Positions 17,738-28,771 of a stretch of DNA of 64,000 nt are shown one piece after another (position 1 is the stretch's first letter; the number at the start of each line of letters is the position of its first letter). The stretch lies in NCBI RefSeq assembly GCF_030767025.1, contig NZ_JASITE010000007.1, forward strand, positions 1-64,000, written 5' to 3'. Under the pieces are notes generated by a model. It did not search any database. It was not told the origin of the DNA and was given only the letters and a program-made list of their open reading frames with translations. This stretch comes from Nocardia sp. CC227C (GTDB lineage: Bacteria; Actinomycetota; Actinomycetes; Mycobacteriales; Mycobacteriaceae). The position numbers and the translations under genes were made by a program.

Positions 17738-17753
17738 TAGAACACATGTTCGA
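17738..17753. promoter_or_regulatory. LexA (SOS) box
   Basis: TAGAACACATGTTCGA matches the actinobacterial SOS box TCGAAC-N4-GTTCGA at all but one fixed position. It lies 8 bp before the GTG of the Rv2578c-type gene. From general knowledge, Rv2578c is among the LexA-controlled genes reported for M. tuberculosis. Confidence 0.75.
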
Positions 17754-17761
17754 CTGGGGGC

Positions 17762-18802
17762 GTGCGGTGGCAGAACCAGACCCTGGACGCCGATGACGGC
17801 GCGCTGCCGGGACTCGAGCGGGCTGGTCTCGTGCGCAGCGTACAGACTCCCGAGTTCGAGGGCATTACTTTCCACGAGGTGCTCTGCAAGAGCGCGCTGA
17901 ACAAGCTCCCGGAGGGCGGCAGCATGCCGTTCAACTGGACCATCAATCCGATGCGCGGCTGTTCGCACGCATGCCGCTACTGCTTCGCCCGCGGCTCGCA
18001 CGAGTACCTGGACCTGGATGCGGGGCGGGATTTCGACAGCCAGATCGTCGTCAAGACGAATGTGGTGCCCGTCCTGCGCCGGGAGGTGCGCAAACGCTCC
18101 TGGCGGCGGGAAACCGTTGCGCTGGGCTCGAATACGGATCCCTACCAGCGTGCCGAGGGGCGCTACCGGCTGATGCCCGGCATCATCTCCGCGCTCACCG
18201 AATCGGGCACGCCCTTCTCGATTCTCACCAAGGGCACGCTGATGCGGCGGGACCTGCCGCTGCTCACCCAGGCGGCGCAGCAGGTTCCGATCGATCTGGC
18301 GGTCTCGCTCGCCATCCTCGACGAGGATCTGCATCGCAGCCTGGAACCCGGCACGCCCGCCCCCCGTGCCCGGCTCGATCTCATCCGCGCGCTCGCCGAC
18401 TCCGGATTCGCCGTGAATGTCATGGTGGCACCGGTGATTCCGTGCCTCACCGACGGCAAAGCGCATCTGGACGCGCTGTTCGAGGCCATCGCCGACGCGG
18501 GGGCGGCCGGGGTCACCGCCTTCCCCATGCACCTGCGCGGCTCCACTCGCGACTGGTTCCTGGAATGGCTGGCCGCCGAACATCCCGCGCTCATCCGACG
18601 CTACCGACAGCTGTACGGTCGCGGGAGTTCGGTGACACCCGAGTATTCTGCTTGGCTGCGCGGCCGTATCGAGCCGCTGCTGGAGAAACACCGCTTGAAC
18701 CGTGCACGTCCGGCCGAGCCCGAGCTACGGGCCGTCGCCGAATCCGCATCGCGGCCCGCCGCGGAGCGGGCGCCCGACCGGCAACTGGCGCTGTTCGCCT
18801 GA
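17762..18802 (+). CDS. Rv2578c family radical SAM protein
   Basis: The 346-residue protein has the [4Fe-4S]/SAM motif RGCSHACRYC (Cys67, Cys71, Cys74). It closely follows the conserved Rv2578c pattern: GITFHEVLCKSALNK, WRRETVALGSNTDPYQRAEGR, FSILTKGTLMRRDLP and HLRGSTRDWFLEWL. These proteins are distant relatives of spore photoproduct lyase. A LexA box directly before the start suggests a DNA-damage role, but the reaction is not established. The start is GTG; the short distance from the SOS box suggests a short or absent leader. Confidence 0.92.
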   Translation: MRWQNQTLDADDGALPGLERAGLVRSVQTPEFEGITFHEVLCKSALNKLPEGGSMPFNWTINPMRGCSHACRYCFARGSHEYLDLDAGRDFDSQIVVKTNVVPVLRREVRKRSWRRETVALGSNTDPYQRAEGRYRLMPGIISALTESGTPFSILTKGTLMRRDLPLLTQAAQQVPIDLAVSLAILDEDLHRSLEPGTPAPRARLDLIRALADSGFAVNVMVAPVIPCLTDGKAHLDALFEAIADAGAAGVTAFPMHLRGSTRDWFLEWLAAEHPALIRRYRQLYGRGSSVTPEYSAWLRGRIEPLLEKHRLNRARPAEPELRAVAESASRPAAERAPDRQLALFA

Positions 18803-18911
18803 TCCGGCTGAGATTCACCAGAACAACCGCTCGATTTCGCGGGTGTGTCGCGAATACAGCGGAGTAGTTTGGCGTTGATACCTCACAGCGACGAGGAAGT
18901 GATGCAGGCGC

Positions 18912-20887
18912 ATGGTTTCGCAGCACGACGATGAACCCCTGGCACACCCCGGATCTCCGGTGTCCGCGTCCGGAAACGGCGGCGTCACCGAGAAATTGGA
19001 AAGGGTGGTAATTCGCTTCGCGGGTGACTCCGGTGACGGCATGCAGTTGACCGGTGATCGATTCACCCACGAGGCCGCCGCCTTCGGCAACGATCTCGCG
19101 ACCCAGCCCAACTTTCCCGCCGAGATCCGAGCGCCGCAGGGCACGCTGCCGGGTGTCTCGTCCTTCCAGATCCAGATCGCCGACTACGACATCCTCACCG
19201 CCGGTGACCAGCCCGACGTGCTGGTGGCGATGAATCCCGCGGCACTGAAGGCGAATCTGGAGGAGTTGGCGCGCGGAGCCACCGTCATCGTCAATACCGA
19301 CGAGTTCACCAAGCGGAATCTGGCCAAGGTCGGCTATAGCGGTGATCCGCTCGCCGATGACACGCTGTCGGATTTCGTGGTGCACCGGGTGCCCATGACC
19401 TCGTTGACCCTCGCGGCCACCGAACCGACCGGCGTGGGCAAAAAGGACGGACAGCGCGCGAAGAATATGTTCGCGCTCGGTTTGCTGTCCTGGATGTACG
19501 GACGGCCGATCAGTGGGACCGAACAGTTCGTCCGGGAGAAATTCGCCGCCAAACCCGAGGTGGCGGAAGCAAATATCCTCGCAATTCGGGCGGGCTGGAA
19601 TTACGGCGAAACCACCGAGGCATTCGCGAGCACCTACGAGGTTGCCCCGGCGACGCTGCCGCCCGGCACCTACCGCCAGATCACCGGCAACACCGCCCTG
19701 GCCTACGGCATCGTGGCGGCGGGGCAACTGGCCGGTTTACCGGTCTTCCTGGGCACGTACCCCATCACCCCGGCCTCGGACATCCTGCACGAGCTGAGCA
19801 AACACAAGAACTTCGGCGTCACCACCTTCCAGGCCGAGGACGAGATCGCCGGAATCGGTGCGGCGCTGGGCGCTTCGATCGGCGGCGCGCTCGGGGTGAC
19901 CAGCACCTCCGGCCCCGGCTTGGCGCTCAAGAGCGAAACCGTCGGATTGGCCGTCATGACCGAGGTGCCGCTGCTCATCGTGGACGTGCAGCGCGGCGGA
20001 CCGTCGACCGGCCTGCCGACCAAGACCGAACAGGCCGATCTGCTCCAGGCGCTCTACGGGCGCAACGGTGAATCGCCGGTGGCGGTGCTCGCCCCGCGCT
20101 CGCCCGCCGACTGTTTCGACATCGCCGTGCAGGCGGCGCGCATCGCGCTGACCTATCGCACCCCGGTGCTGCTGCTGTCCGACGGGGCCATCGCCAACGG
20201 GTCGGAGCCGTGGGCGATCCCACGGGTGTCGGAGCTGCCCCGCATCGATCCCGGTTTCGAACCCGCCGCCGAGGACGAGGGTGACTTCCAGCCCTACGCC
20301 CGCGATCCCGAAACCCTCGCGCGCCCGTTCGCCGTCCCCGGCACCAGTGGCCGGGCGCACCGCATCGGCGGTCTGGAGAAGGCCGACGGCAGCGGCAACA
20401 TCTCCTACGATCCGGCCAATCACGAGCTCATGGTCCGGTTGCGGCAGGCCAAGATCGACGGCATCGCGGTGCCCGATCTCGAGGTCGACGATCCGGACGG
20501 GCGCGCCGAACTGCTGCTGATCGGGTGGGGCAGTTCCTACGGGCCGATCGGCGAGGCGTGCCGTCGGGCCCGGCGGCGCGGAGTGCCGGTGGCGCAGGCG
20601 CATCTGCGGTATCTGAATCCGTTCCCCGCCAATCTCGGCGCGGTACTGCGCCGGTACCGCACGGTGGTCGCGCCGGAGATGAACGGTGGTCAGCTGGCCC
20701 TGCTGCTGCGGGCGAAATACCTGGTGGACGTGCAGCCCTGGACCAAGATCGCCGGAACCGCGTTCTCGGCGCAGGAGCTGGTCGGTGTGATCGACGCGGC
20801 GCTGGACGGATCCATCGCGGATATGGAACAGGACAAGGCTTTCGCCGCACGGGCGCGGGCCACCTACCGCACCCCAGGGGGTAAGTG

Positions 20888-20888
<1 letters not shown>
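18912..20888 (+). CDS. korA: 2-oxoacid:acceptor oxidoreductase subunit alpha
   Basis: The 658-residue subunit joins an N-terminal gamma-type domain (RVVIRFAGDSGDGMQLTGDRF, RAPQGTLPGVSSFQIQIAD) to the pyrimidine-binding alpha domain (NTALAYGIVAAGQLAGLPVFLGTYPITPASDILHE; EDEIAGIGAALGASIGGA; TSTSGPGLALKSE). With KorB it forms the CoA-dependent 2-oxoglutarate:ferredoxin oxidoreductase, as Rv2455c/Rv2454c in M. tuberculosis. The stop TGA shares one base with the korB ATG, so the two are translationally coupled. Confidence 0.95.
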
Positions 20889-21967
<1,079 letters not shown>

Positions 21968-21971
21968 TTTT

Positions 21972-22562
21972 TCAGCGGTCGGCGACGAAAGCGTCGAGGA
22001 GTTTCTCCGACAGCGTAGCGAACCGGGCGCGGTTCGCCCGCTGCTCCTCGCTGAGACCTTCGGTGATGTTCGGGGCGTAGACGATGACGTGCGCGTCCTG
22101 ATCGGGCTGCTGCGGGGTGTAGTCGAGAATCATGCTGCCCTGATCGGAGACGGCCGCATTGCCCATGTCCAGGGTGGTCAGCGCCCGCGTCTCGGTGATC
22201 GCGGCGGTGACCACCTCCTGCGGGATGGTGCCGGTGATCTCCCGTGGCGGGGTGTTCGCACTGCGGTTCGGGTCGGCGGCATCCGGACGCCGAATGGCCC
22301 GCCCGTCGGCCTGCACCTCGAGCAGCGGGCGCAGATCGGTCCGCCCGATGAGCCACCCGTTCGGGATGGACGTGAGCGTGAACAGCATCGGGCCGGTGAC
22401 GGGCGCGGGGGCCGCCGGAGCCACGGGCGAGGCCGGCGCCGGTTCCTGCGCACCGCCGACCCCACCGCTCAACGCGAGCGCGGTAGCGGTCACCAGCGCC
22501 GCCGCCCCGGACCGCAATACGCCCCGCCGCCCGAAAAGTCTTGTACCACCGCGTGTTCGCAT
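21972..22562 (-). CDS. Secreted hypothetical protein
   Basis: The 196-residue product begins MRTRGGTRLFGRRGVLRSGA followed by a hydrophobic stretch and GGVGGAQEPAPASP, a twin-arginine-like export signal with a probable cleavage site. The mature part starts with an Ala/Pro linker, then FTLTSIPNGWLIGRTDLRPLLEVQADGRAIRRPD and VVTAAITETRALTTLDMGNAAVSDQGSMILDY. I recognise no family. The 162 bp behind its start to the next gene hold no recognisable site. Confidence 0.75.
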   Translation of the reverse strand: MRTRGGTRLFGRRGVLRSGAAALVTATALALSGGVGGAQEPAPASPVAPAAPAPVTGPMLFTLTSIPNGWLIGRTDLRPLLEVQADGRAIRRPDAADPNRSANTPPREITGTIPQEVVTAAITETRALTTLDMGNAAVSDQGSMILDYTPQQPDQDAHVIVYAPNITEGLSEEQRANRARFATLSEKLLDAFVADR

Positions 22563-22724
22563 GAACCATCCCTCCGTACCGGCGAACCTCCCGCCCGCCG
22601 ACGCTGATTGTCCACTGTAGCGGCGGTATCGCGCGACCCGGGCACGTCTGACTCGCCCGAACTGCCTGAGCACGGACAGACGTGCAGCAGCGCGCGATTG
22701 GAGGTGGTGAGAGAGTTCCAGGGG

Positions 22725-23288
22725 CTACTCCGGTCGCGCCAGTCGCGGGTGGTCGAGCAGGGAGCGCCAAGCCAGCGCCCAGGGGAACCGGTGGATGTGG
22801 TTCGCACCGGTTCCCGGTTCGTGCTGTTCGTAGACGTCGTCTCCGACGAGCACGGTGACACCCCATTCCGAGAGATCGCGCATCGCGTCCTGGATGGCGG
22901 GAAAGCCGAGTTGAGCCCGGTTGGAGAACGGCACGGCCACCACGGGCAGGCCCTTGCCGACCGCTTCGACCAGCAGTCCGAGCGGGAGCGTGTCGGAGAT
23001 GCCTGCTGCCCACTTGGCCAGGGAGTTGCAGGTCGTCGGCGCGACGATCATCGCGTCCGCTGGCGGTAGCACGTCGGGTGCGTCCGGTTCCTTGTACTGA
23101 CTGCGCACCACATGTCCGGTCTTGGCCGTCAGTGCCTCGGTGTCGATGAAGCGTCGGCCATCGGGGGACGCGATAACGCACACGTCCCACCCGTCGGCCT
23201 GGGCCAGATCTACCAGCTTGCCGATATCCCGTGCTGCGGGAGATCCGGTGACGATCGCGTACAGGACAGGCGCGCCGTTGTCGTTCAT
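22725..23288 (-). CDS. Flavoprotein (HFCD/PPC decarboxylase-like)
   Basis: The 187-residue protein matches the flavoprotein domain of the PPCDC/EpiD/UbiX superfamily: VLYAIVTGSPAARDIGKLVDLAQADGWDVCVIASPDGRRFID, then PPADAMIVAPTTCNSLAKWAAGISDTLPLGLL with the conserved PxT/N segment, and LPVVAVPFSNRAQLGFPA. It probably binds FMN; the substrate is unknown. Actinomycetes often place such genes beside XRE regulators, as here. The ATG at 23288 is preferred; another, three codons upstream, is possible. Confidence 0.82.
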   Translation of the reverse strand: MNDNGAPVLYAIVTGSPAARDIGKLVDLAQADGWDVCVIASPDGRRFIDTEALTAKTGHVVRSQYKEPDAPDVLPPADAMIVAPTTCNSLAKWAAGISDTLPLGLLVEAVGKGLPVVAVPFSNRAQLGFPAIQDAMRDLSEWGVTVLVGDDVYEQHEPGTGANHIHRFPWALAWRSLLDHPRLARPE

Positions 23289-23470
23289 GGCTCCCATGGT
23301 GTCAGCCGCGGACCCGCGTATGACGCGCCCAAGCTCGCTAGGCGTGACCTGGCATGGGTGAGCGGCGAGTATCGGCGCTGTCCGGTGACGCCAACCGGCA
23401 CGGGCGATCGAACCGCGTGCGCAATGCCGTATCGACACTCCATCGCGCACAATGAGCGCGGTGACGGTCA

Positions 23471-23556
23471 CCAGCGATCACGGAGCGCATTTGCGGGGCC
23501 AGTGATCGCGGGGAGTGCATTTGCGGGCCAGTGATCACGGGGAGTGCACTTCGGGG
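23471..23556. repeat. Three tandem 28-29 bp repeats
   Basis: Units start at 23471, 23499 and 23528. Each reads CCAG(T/C)GATC(A/G)CGG followed by GAG(T/C)GCA(T/C)TT and ends in a G-run. They lie in the 302-bp gap between the flavoprotein and the broken XRE gene. The rest of that gap (23289-23470) shows nothing I recognise. Confidence 0.75.
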
Positions 23557-23590
23557 CCGATTCCACAGCGGGTGTGCCCATCCGATCCGA

Positions 23591-24820
23591 TCAGACGGGC
23601 ACGACACCGATTCGCTGCGCGAGCCTGCCCAGGTCTCCCGTGGTGAGATCCCGTCTCGCCGTGCGCATCATGTGGCCGACCAGTTCGCGCACGGGTGGCA
23701 TGGTGCGGACGTGTTGGGGTGCGGCGTGTTCGGCACGCAGCAGGGCGTACAGCGATTCCCGATAGTTCTTGCGCATGGCGTGCGCTCTGCCCACTTCGAC
23801 GAAGTACTGCGCGCGTCGCCCTTCGTTGGGCAGGTCGGCGGGCCGCAGCGTTGGCGCGAGCGCGAGCACCCGGCCCGGCTCGCGCCGTTCCATCGCGGCC
23901 GACATTCGCCACAGGGCGACATTCGCCGGGCCGAACGATTCGTTGCGTGCGACAGAGGTGTTTGGCGGGGCGTCGGCCAGTCGGGTCGCCGTCTCCGCCG
24001 CCTCGGCCAAGTGCGGTTCCGGGTCGCTGCCCCGGGTGGCCGCGACCATGGAAGCTTGCAGGTGAAGCATCCCGTACGTCTCGATCTCGCCGACCGTGCG
24101 CACCTCGGCCGCGATCTACTCGGCGGTCTGCATCGTGGTGGCCAGGGCTGCGGGCAGCGCGCCGGGACGGGACAACATGATCTGTGCCCGGCTGAATGCG
24201 GCTGCGGCGTTCGGCGCGGCCGAACCCACATGGTTCGCCGCCCGCTCGGCCTCGGCCGCCGCCGTCCAGGCAAGCGCGTAATAGCCGCGCGCCCGCAGCG
24301 CCGACGCGACGCCGTAGGCCACGCTGCCCAGTACGTCCCAGGCGCGCTGGGTGTGTTCGGCGTCGGCCTCGTGGACGTGCCGATAGGCGTCGGTCAGCAT
24401 CGGGACAAGCATCGGCCCGAGCGTCGCGTAATCACAGTCGTTGCGCAGCGTGGTGGCCCGCTGTGTGTCGGCGGCCAATTGGTCCAGAGTGCGCGGCGGA
24501 CGGGTGTCGGTGACGTTGCCCCGCGCCCACAGCACCGTCTCCAGATCAGGTACGACAGCGTGGAATCCGGCGGTGGCCGGGTCCAGTTTGTCTTGTTCAT
24601 GCCCGGTCAGATCACCCGTGGTCACGCCGAGCGCTTGCGCCAGGGCCAGCAGGGTACGGCGTGAATCCACGGGGCGTTCACCGTTCTCGTACTTCGCGAT
24701 GGCTCCCCGGCTGAGTATTCCGGTGCGGTCGGCGAGAACCTGTTGCGTGATGCCGCGTCGGGCCCGGATTGCGCGAACTCGCTGGCCGATGTACCGGTCG
24801 GTGTCGTGCTCGTCGGTCAT
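23591..24820 (-). pseudogene. XRE family regulator interrupted by an in-frame amber codon
   Basis: Translation from ATG 24820 gives MTDEHDTDRYIGQRVRAIRA with an N-terminal XRE helix-turn-helix (RRGITQQVLADRTGILSRGAIAKYENGERP) and a helical repeat-like C-terminal region. At 24116-24118 a TAG (codon 235) breaks the frame after TMQTAE. The same frame continues at once with IAAEVRTVGEIETYGMLHLQ for 174 more residues to a stop at 23591. Both parts together give about 409 codons, the usual size of the family. So this is one gene with a nonsense mutation, a sequencing error, or less likely a functional truncation. The flavoprotein downstream is its probable partner. Confidence 0.75.
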
Positions 24821-24861
24821 GGCCGCTCCCTCGATTGGCATTGACACCGTCACTCTACGTG

Positions 24862-24884
24862 CGCTGTCCCGCTCCGGGACAGCG
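24862..24884. promoter_or_regulatory. Perfect 10+10 palindrome upstream of the XRE gene
   Basis: CGCTGTCCCG-CTC-CGGGACAGCG is a perfect inverted repeat in the divergent region between the XRE gene (start 24820) and the small plus-strand gene (start 24996). It could be the XRE operator or an RNA hairpin. Confidence 0.5.
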
Positions 24885-24995
24885 AGCGGCTCAGGTGCTG
24901 ACACGCTTTTGCCAGCCCCGCCGCCGGGTGGACACGGTGCCCTTGGTCCTCGGGCGGCGGGTGCGTTCCAACCGGACGGCGGGAAGGGGCGGGTG

Positions 24996-25235
24996 ATGGA
25001 ACTCCACACAGTGTGCGACGAAGACGCTCGGAAGCTGCGGCTGGCATCGGATGTCGATGGGCCGTGCTATCTCCAGCACACGGACGGCACCTGGTCGATG
25101 GTCGGCCCGGATGGCTGGCCGGTCAGTCTCGACGAGTACGCGGAACTGCACGCCGATTCGCGCTCGGCAATCGCCGCGACATCCATCGACGTTGTCGATA
25201 TCGAGCCGATCTCGGTGCGGGACAGTGAGATCTGA
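24996..25235 (+). CDS. Small hypothetical protein
   Basis: A 79-residue acidic product, MELHTVCDEDARKLRLASDV then GPCYLQHTDGTWSMVGPDGWPVSLDEYAELHADSR. GGAAGGGG precedes the ATG, and it diverges from the XRE gene. No family recognised. Small proteins of this kind often accompany XRE regulators in actinomycetes, but I cannot assign a role. Confidence 0.6.
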   Translation: MELHTVCDEDARKLRLASDVDGPCYLQHTDGTWSMVGPDGWPVSLDEYAELHADSRSAIAATSIDVVDIEPISVRDSEI

Positions 25236-25396
25236 TGGGCAGCGGGTGGATCGTGCTCGGATGGGTGGCCGATGAGGACGAATCGCCGCCAGCCTGATCA
25301 CGAATCGCGCCTGGCCACTGCCTGTTGACAGCAAGTGGGCGCAAGTCGTCCTCACCACGATGGCCGCATGGGTGGGTGCGCGTGTAGGAAGGTGCC

Positions 25397-25753
25397 ATGG
25401 GCATTCTCGCGGGTACGGTCGGGATCGTCGCCTTTCTCGTCGTGCTCGATCAGGTGGCTGTGTGGGCCGAGCAGCGCGGCTGGATTCACTGGCGTCACAG
25501 GGGCGGAGGCGGCGGGGCCGGATTGTTCAATGCGGCGCAAGAGCTGATTACGCCATCGATCCGGCATATGGTCGAGGAGCGGCACCGGCTGCGGACGACA
25601 CGACTCACGCACAGCGCCGACGGCTCGCCGTTCATGCTCGACCTGGAGCGCGGTGTCATCGCCGTGAACTCCGGCACGAATTCCCCTCCCGGACGGGATA
25701 CTCCGGTTCCGGGATCGGGGCCGCCGACACGCCTGCGCACGCCCGACGAGTGA
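25397..25753 (+). CDS. Small membrane-anchored protein, DUF6191-like
   Basis: The 118-residue protein opens with a hydrophobic helix (GILAGTVGIVAFLVVLDQVAVW), then GWIHWRHRGGGGG, FNAAQELITPSIRHMVEERH, a charged stretch and a Pro-rich tail. The pattern (one helix, Trp/Arg-rich turn, short conserved helix, a strand ending in GVIAVN) resembles DUF6191 proteins of actinomycetes. Function unknown. ATG with AGGTG upstream. Confidence 0.65.
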   Translation: MGILAGTVGIVAFLVVLDQVAVWAEQRGWIHWRHRGGGGGAGLFNAAQELITPSIRHMVEERHRLRTTRLTHSADGSPFMLDLERGVIAVNSGTNSPPGRDTPVPGSGPPTRLRTPDE

Positions 25754-25786
25754 TCGGGTTCCATCAGCCTGGCGGCCGCCGATGTG

Positions 25787-26710
25787 TCAGCGCAGGGCGG
25801 GTGGGTTGCGCAGGTCGCGAGCGGAGTAGGTGTCGCAGGCCGCGACCTGGCCGGTCTTGTATCCGGCGAGGAACCACTTCTGGCGTTCCTCGGCCGAACC
25901 GTGTGTCCATGCCTCGGGATTCACGCGGCCGGTCGTCTGTTCCTGGATGCGGTCGTCGCCGACGGCGGCCGCGGCGGAGAGGGCGTCGTCGATGTCCTGG
26001 TCGGTCAGCGGTTTCAGGAACGGTTGGGTGCTGCCGGGCGCGTTCTGCTTGTCGGCGTAGTAGGCCCAGACACCGGCGTAGCAGTCGGCCTGGAGTTCGG
26101 TGCGCACGGCGCCCGACTCGGGGCCGCGGGGGTCGCGCTGGGCGCGGCCGAGATCGCCGAGCAGATTCTGGATGTGGTGGCCGAACTCGTGGGCGACCAC
26201 GTACTCCTGGGCGAGCGGGCCGGTGCTCGCGCCGAAGCGGGTGCTGAGTTCCTGGAAGAACGCGGTGTCGAAGTAGGCGGTCCGGTCGGCGGGGCAGTAG
26301 AACGGGCCGACCGCGGAGGACGCCTGCCCGCAACCGGTGCTCACCACGCCGGAGAACAGCCGCACCGCCGGTTCGGTGTAGCGGCGGCCGGTCTGCTGGC
26401 CCAGTTCGTCGCCCCACACCGCGTCCAGGCTCTGCACGGTCAGCACCACCCGGCAGTCGACGTACTTGTTGGCGTCCGCGCCGGTCCGGCAGTGCTCGGG
26501 CGTCCCAGCCACGCCCTGCTCGGTCTGCCCGTTCTCCGCGCCGGTGAACTGGCCGAGCACCGAACCCGGATCACCGCCGAGCAGCAGCGACACCACCAGC
26601 GCGATGAGACCCAGCGCACCGCCGCCGAGCACCAGCCCGCCGCCCATGCCGGGCCCGCCGCCGGAGGAGACCCGATCCGGATCGATCTGCATACCTTCGT
26701 TGAAGGTCAT
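25787..26710 (-). CDS. Neutral zinc metallopeptidase (YpfJ family)
   Basis: The 307-residue protein starts MTFNEGMQIDPDRVSSGGGP, followed by one transmembrane helix (LVLGGGALGLIALVVSLLLGG). The outer domain holds CRVVLTVQSLDAVW and the zinc motif VAHEFGHHIQNLLG, then ELQADCYAGVWAYYA with the further metal-ligand acid. This is the PF04228 putative neutral zinc peptidase layout, single-pass with the catalytic domain outside. It is divergent from aspS. Substrate unknown. Confidence 0.9.
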   Translation of the reverse strand: MTFNEGMQIDPDRVSSGGGPGMGGGLVLGGGALGLIALVVSLLLGGDPGSVLGQFTGAENGQTEQGVAGTPEHCRTGADANKYVDCRVVLTVQSLDAVWGDELGQQTGRRYTEPAVRLFSGVVSTGCGQASSAVGPFYCPADRTAYFDTAFFQELSTRFGASTGPLAQEYVVAHEFGHHIQNLLGDLGRAQRDPRGPESGAVRTELQADCYAGVWAYYADKQNAPGSTQPFLKPLTDQDIDDALSAAAAVGDDRIQEQTTGRVNPEAWTHGSAEERQKWFLAGYKTGQVAACDTYSARDLRNPPALR

Positions 26711-26901
26711 CGTGCTAGCTCCCGTCTGCGGGTCGCCTCGATACTGCGGCAGGACATGAGGATTGGACGGATCGGAAATCCGCCGTCTTACAGCTTGGCA
26801 CGGGGAGGTGGATATCGGTTTCCACTCGGGCGACGTGTCTCTCTACGATGGACCCGGCGCCTGTCACTCTCCGGCGCCTCGAATCCGTCGAAAGGACTCC
26901 C

Positions 26902-28695
26902 GTGCTGCGCACCCACTTGGCTGGTTCGCTGCGAAGCGAGCACGCCGGTCAGACCGTCACCCTCACCGGTTGGGTGGCCCGGCGGCGAGACCACGGTGGC
27001 GTGATCTTCATCGATCTGCGCGACGCGTCGGGTGTCTCGCAGGCGGTGTTCCGGGAGGGCGAGCCCGCCGAGCAGGCGCACAGGCTGCGCAACGAGTACT
27101 GCGTGCGGATCACCGGCGTGGTCGAGGACCGGCCCGAGGGCAGCGGCAACCCGAACCTGCCGACCGGTCAGATCGAGGTGAACGTCTGCGAGCTCGAGGT
27201 GCTCAACGAGGCCGCGCCGCTGCCGTTCCAGCTGGACGAGACCCCCGGCGAGGAGGCCCGGCTCAAATACCGCTACCTGGATCTGCGCCGCGAGGGGCCC
27301 GGACATGCCATCCGGCTGCGGTCCAAGGTCAATGCCGCCGCCCGCGACGTGCTGGCCAAGCATGCCTTCGTCGAGGTCGAGACGCCGACCATGACCCGGT
27401 CCACCCCGGAGGGCGCGCGCGACTTCCTGGTGCCCGCGCGCTTGCAGCCGGGCAAGTTCTACGCGCTGCCACAGAGCCCGCAGCTGTTCAAGCAGCTGCT
27501 GATGGTCGCCGGTGTCGAGCGGTACTACCAGATCGCGCGCTGCTACCGCGACGAGGACTTCCGCGCCGACCGTCAGCCGGAGTTCACCCAGCTCGACATC
27601 GAGATGAGCTTCGTCACCCAGGAGGATGTGATCCTGCTGGCCGAGGACATCCTGGTGGCGCTGTGGAAGCTCATCGGCCACGAGATCGAGACGCCGATCC
27701 CGCACATGACCTACGCCGAGGCCATGCGCCGCTTCGGCACCGACAAGCCGGACCTGCGCTTCGGCGTCGAGATCACCGAGATGGCGGAGTACTTCAAGGA
27801 CACGCCGTTCCGGGTGTTCCAGTCGCCGTACGTCGGCGCGGTGGTCATGCCCGGCGGGGCGAGCCAGCCGCGCCGCCAGCTCGACGCCTGGCAGGAGTGG
27901 GCCAAGCAGCGCGGCGCGAAGGGGCTGGCCTACGTGCTCATCGGTGAGGACGGCGAGCTCAGCGGTCCGGTCGCCAAGAACCTGAGCGAGGCCGAGCGTG
28001 AGGGCCTGGCCAAGTTCGTGGGCGCGAACCCGGGCGACTGCGTGTTCTTCGCCGCCGGTGAGGCCAAGTCCAGCCGTGCCCTGCTGGGTGCGGCGCGCGG
28101 GGAGATCGCCCGCAAGTGCGGTCTCATCGACGAGAACGAGTGGGCCTTCGTCTGGGTGGTGGACGCGCCCATGTTCGAGCCCGCCGCCGACGCCACCGCC
28201 AGCGGCGATGTGGCGTTGGGCCATTCGGCCTGGACCGCGGTGCATCACGCGTTCACCTCGCCCAAGCCGGAATTCCTGGACACCTTCGACACCGATCCGG
28301 GTGCGGCGCTGGCCTACGCCTACGACATCGTCTGCAACGGCAACGAGATCGGCGGCGGCTCCATCCGCATCCACCGCGGCGACGTGCAGGAGCGGGTGTT
28401 CAAGGTGATGGGCATCAGCCACGAGGAGGCGCAGGAGAAGTTCGGCTTCCTGCTCGACGCCTTCCAGTACGGCGCCCCGCCGCACGGCGGCATCGCCTTC
28501 GGCTGGGACCGCATCACCGCCCTGCTGGCCGGTGTCGACTCCATCCGCGAGGTCATCGCCTTCCCCAAGTCCGGCGGCGGCGTCGACCCCCTCACCGACG
28601 CCCCCACCCCGATCACCCCGCAGCAGCGCAAGGAAGCGGGCCTGGACGTGAAGGTCGACGAGAACGGCGTGCCGATCGTCGAGGGCAAGAAGTAG
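26902..28695 (+). CDS. aspS: Aspartate--tRNA(Asp/Asn) ligase
   Basis: The 597-residue class IIb synthetase has an N-terminal OB-fold ([28 protein letters not shown]), class II motif 2 ([25 protein letters not shown]), the GAD insertion domain and motif 3 ([14 protein letters not shown]). The GTG at 26902 ([11 protein letters not shown]) fits bacterial AspRS N-termini; an upstream ATG would add 18 residues. Relatives in this group often charge both tRNA-Asp and tRNA-Asn, but this cannot be read directly here. A strong terminator follows. Confidence 0.95.
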   Translation: MLRTHLAGSLRSEHAGQTVTLTGWVARRRDHGGVIFIDLRDASGVSQAVFREGEPAEQAHRLRNEYCVRITGVVEDRPEGSGNPNLPTGQIEVNVCELEVLNEAAPLPFQLDETPGEEARLKYRYLDLRREGPGHAIRLRSKVNAAARDVLAKHAFVEVETPTMTRSTPEGARDFLVPARLQPGKFYALPQSPQLFKQLLMVAGVERYYQIARCYRDEDFRADRQPEFTQLDIEMSFVTQEDVILLAEDILVALWKLIGHEIETPIPHMTYAEAMRRFGTDKPDLRFGVEITEMAEYFKDTPFRVFQSPYVGAVVMPGGASQPRRQLDAWQEWAKQRGAKGLAYVLIGEDGELSGPVAKNLSEAEREGLAKFVGANPGDCVFFAAGEAKSSRALLGAARGEIARKCGLIDENEWAFVWVVDAPMFEPAADATASGDVALGHSAWTAVHHAFTSPKPEFLDTFDTDPGAALAYAYDIVCNGNEIGGGSIRIHRGDVQERVFKVMGISHEEAQEKFGFLLDAFQYGAPPHGGIAFGWDRITALLAGVDSIREVIAFPKSGGGVDPLTDAPTPITPQQRKEAGLDVKVDENGVPIVEGKK

Positions 28696-28711
28696 CCGCT
28701 CCTCTGAGCAT

Positions 28712-28749
28712 GAAACGCGCGGCGGGTGTCCACACCCGCCGCGCGTTTC
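28712..28749. terminator. Terminator between convergent aspS and membrane-protein genes
   Basis: A perfect 18-bp inverted repeat, GAAACGCGCGGCGGGTGT with its complement, has only CC as the loop. The arms are 28712-28729 and 28732-28749, and the flanking A/T triplets serve either direction. Confidence 0.85.
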
Positions 28750-28771
28750 CGCTTATCCGTGTGTTCGGCTC

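Noticed and set aside
23535..23912. Separate gene in another minus-strand frame under the 3' part of the XRE gene
   Set aside because: R/A-rich shadow frame; the XRE frame through the amber codon has coherent sequence.
26788..28485. A 565-codon frame antisense to aspS
   Set aside because: Mirror frame of aspS with no recognisable domain.
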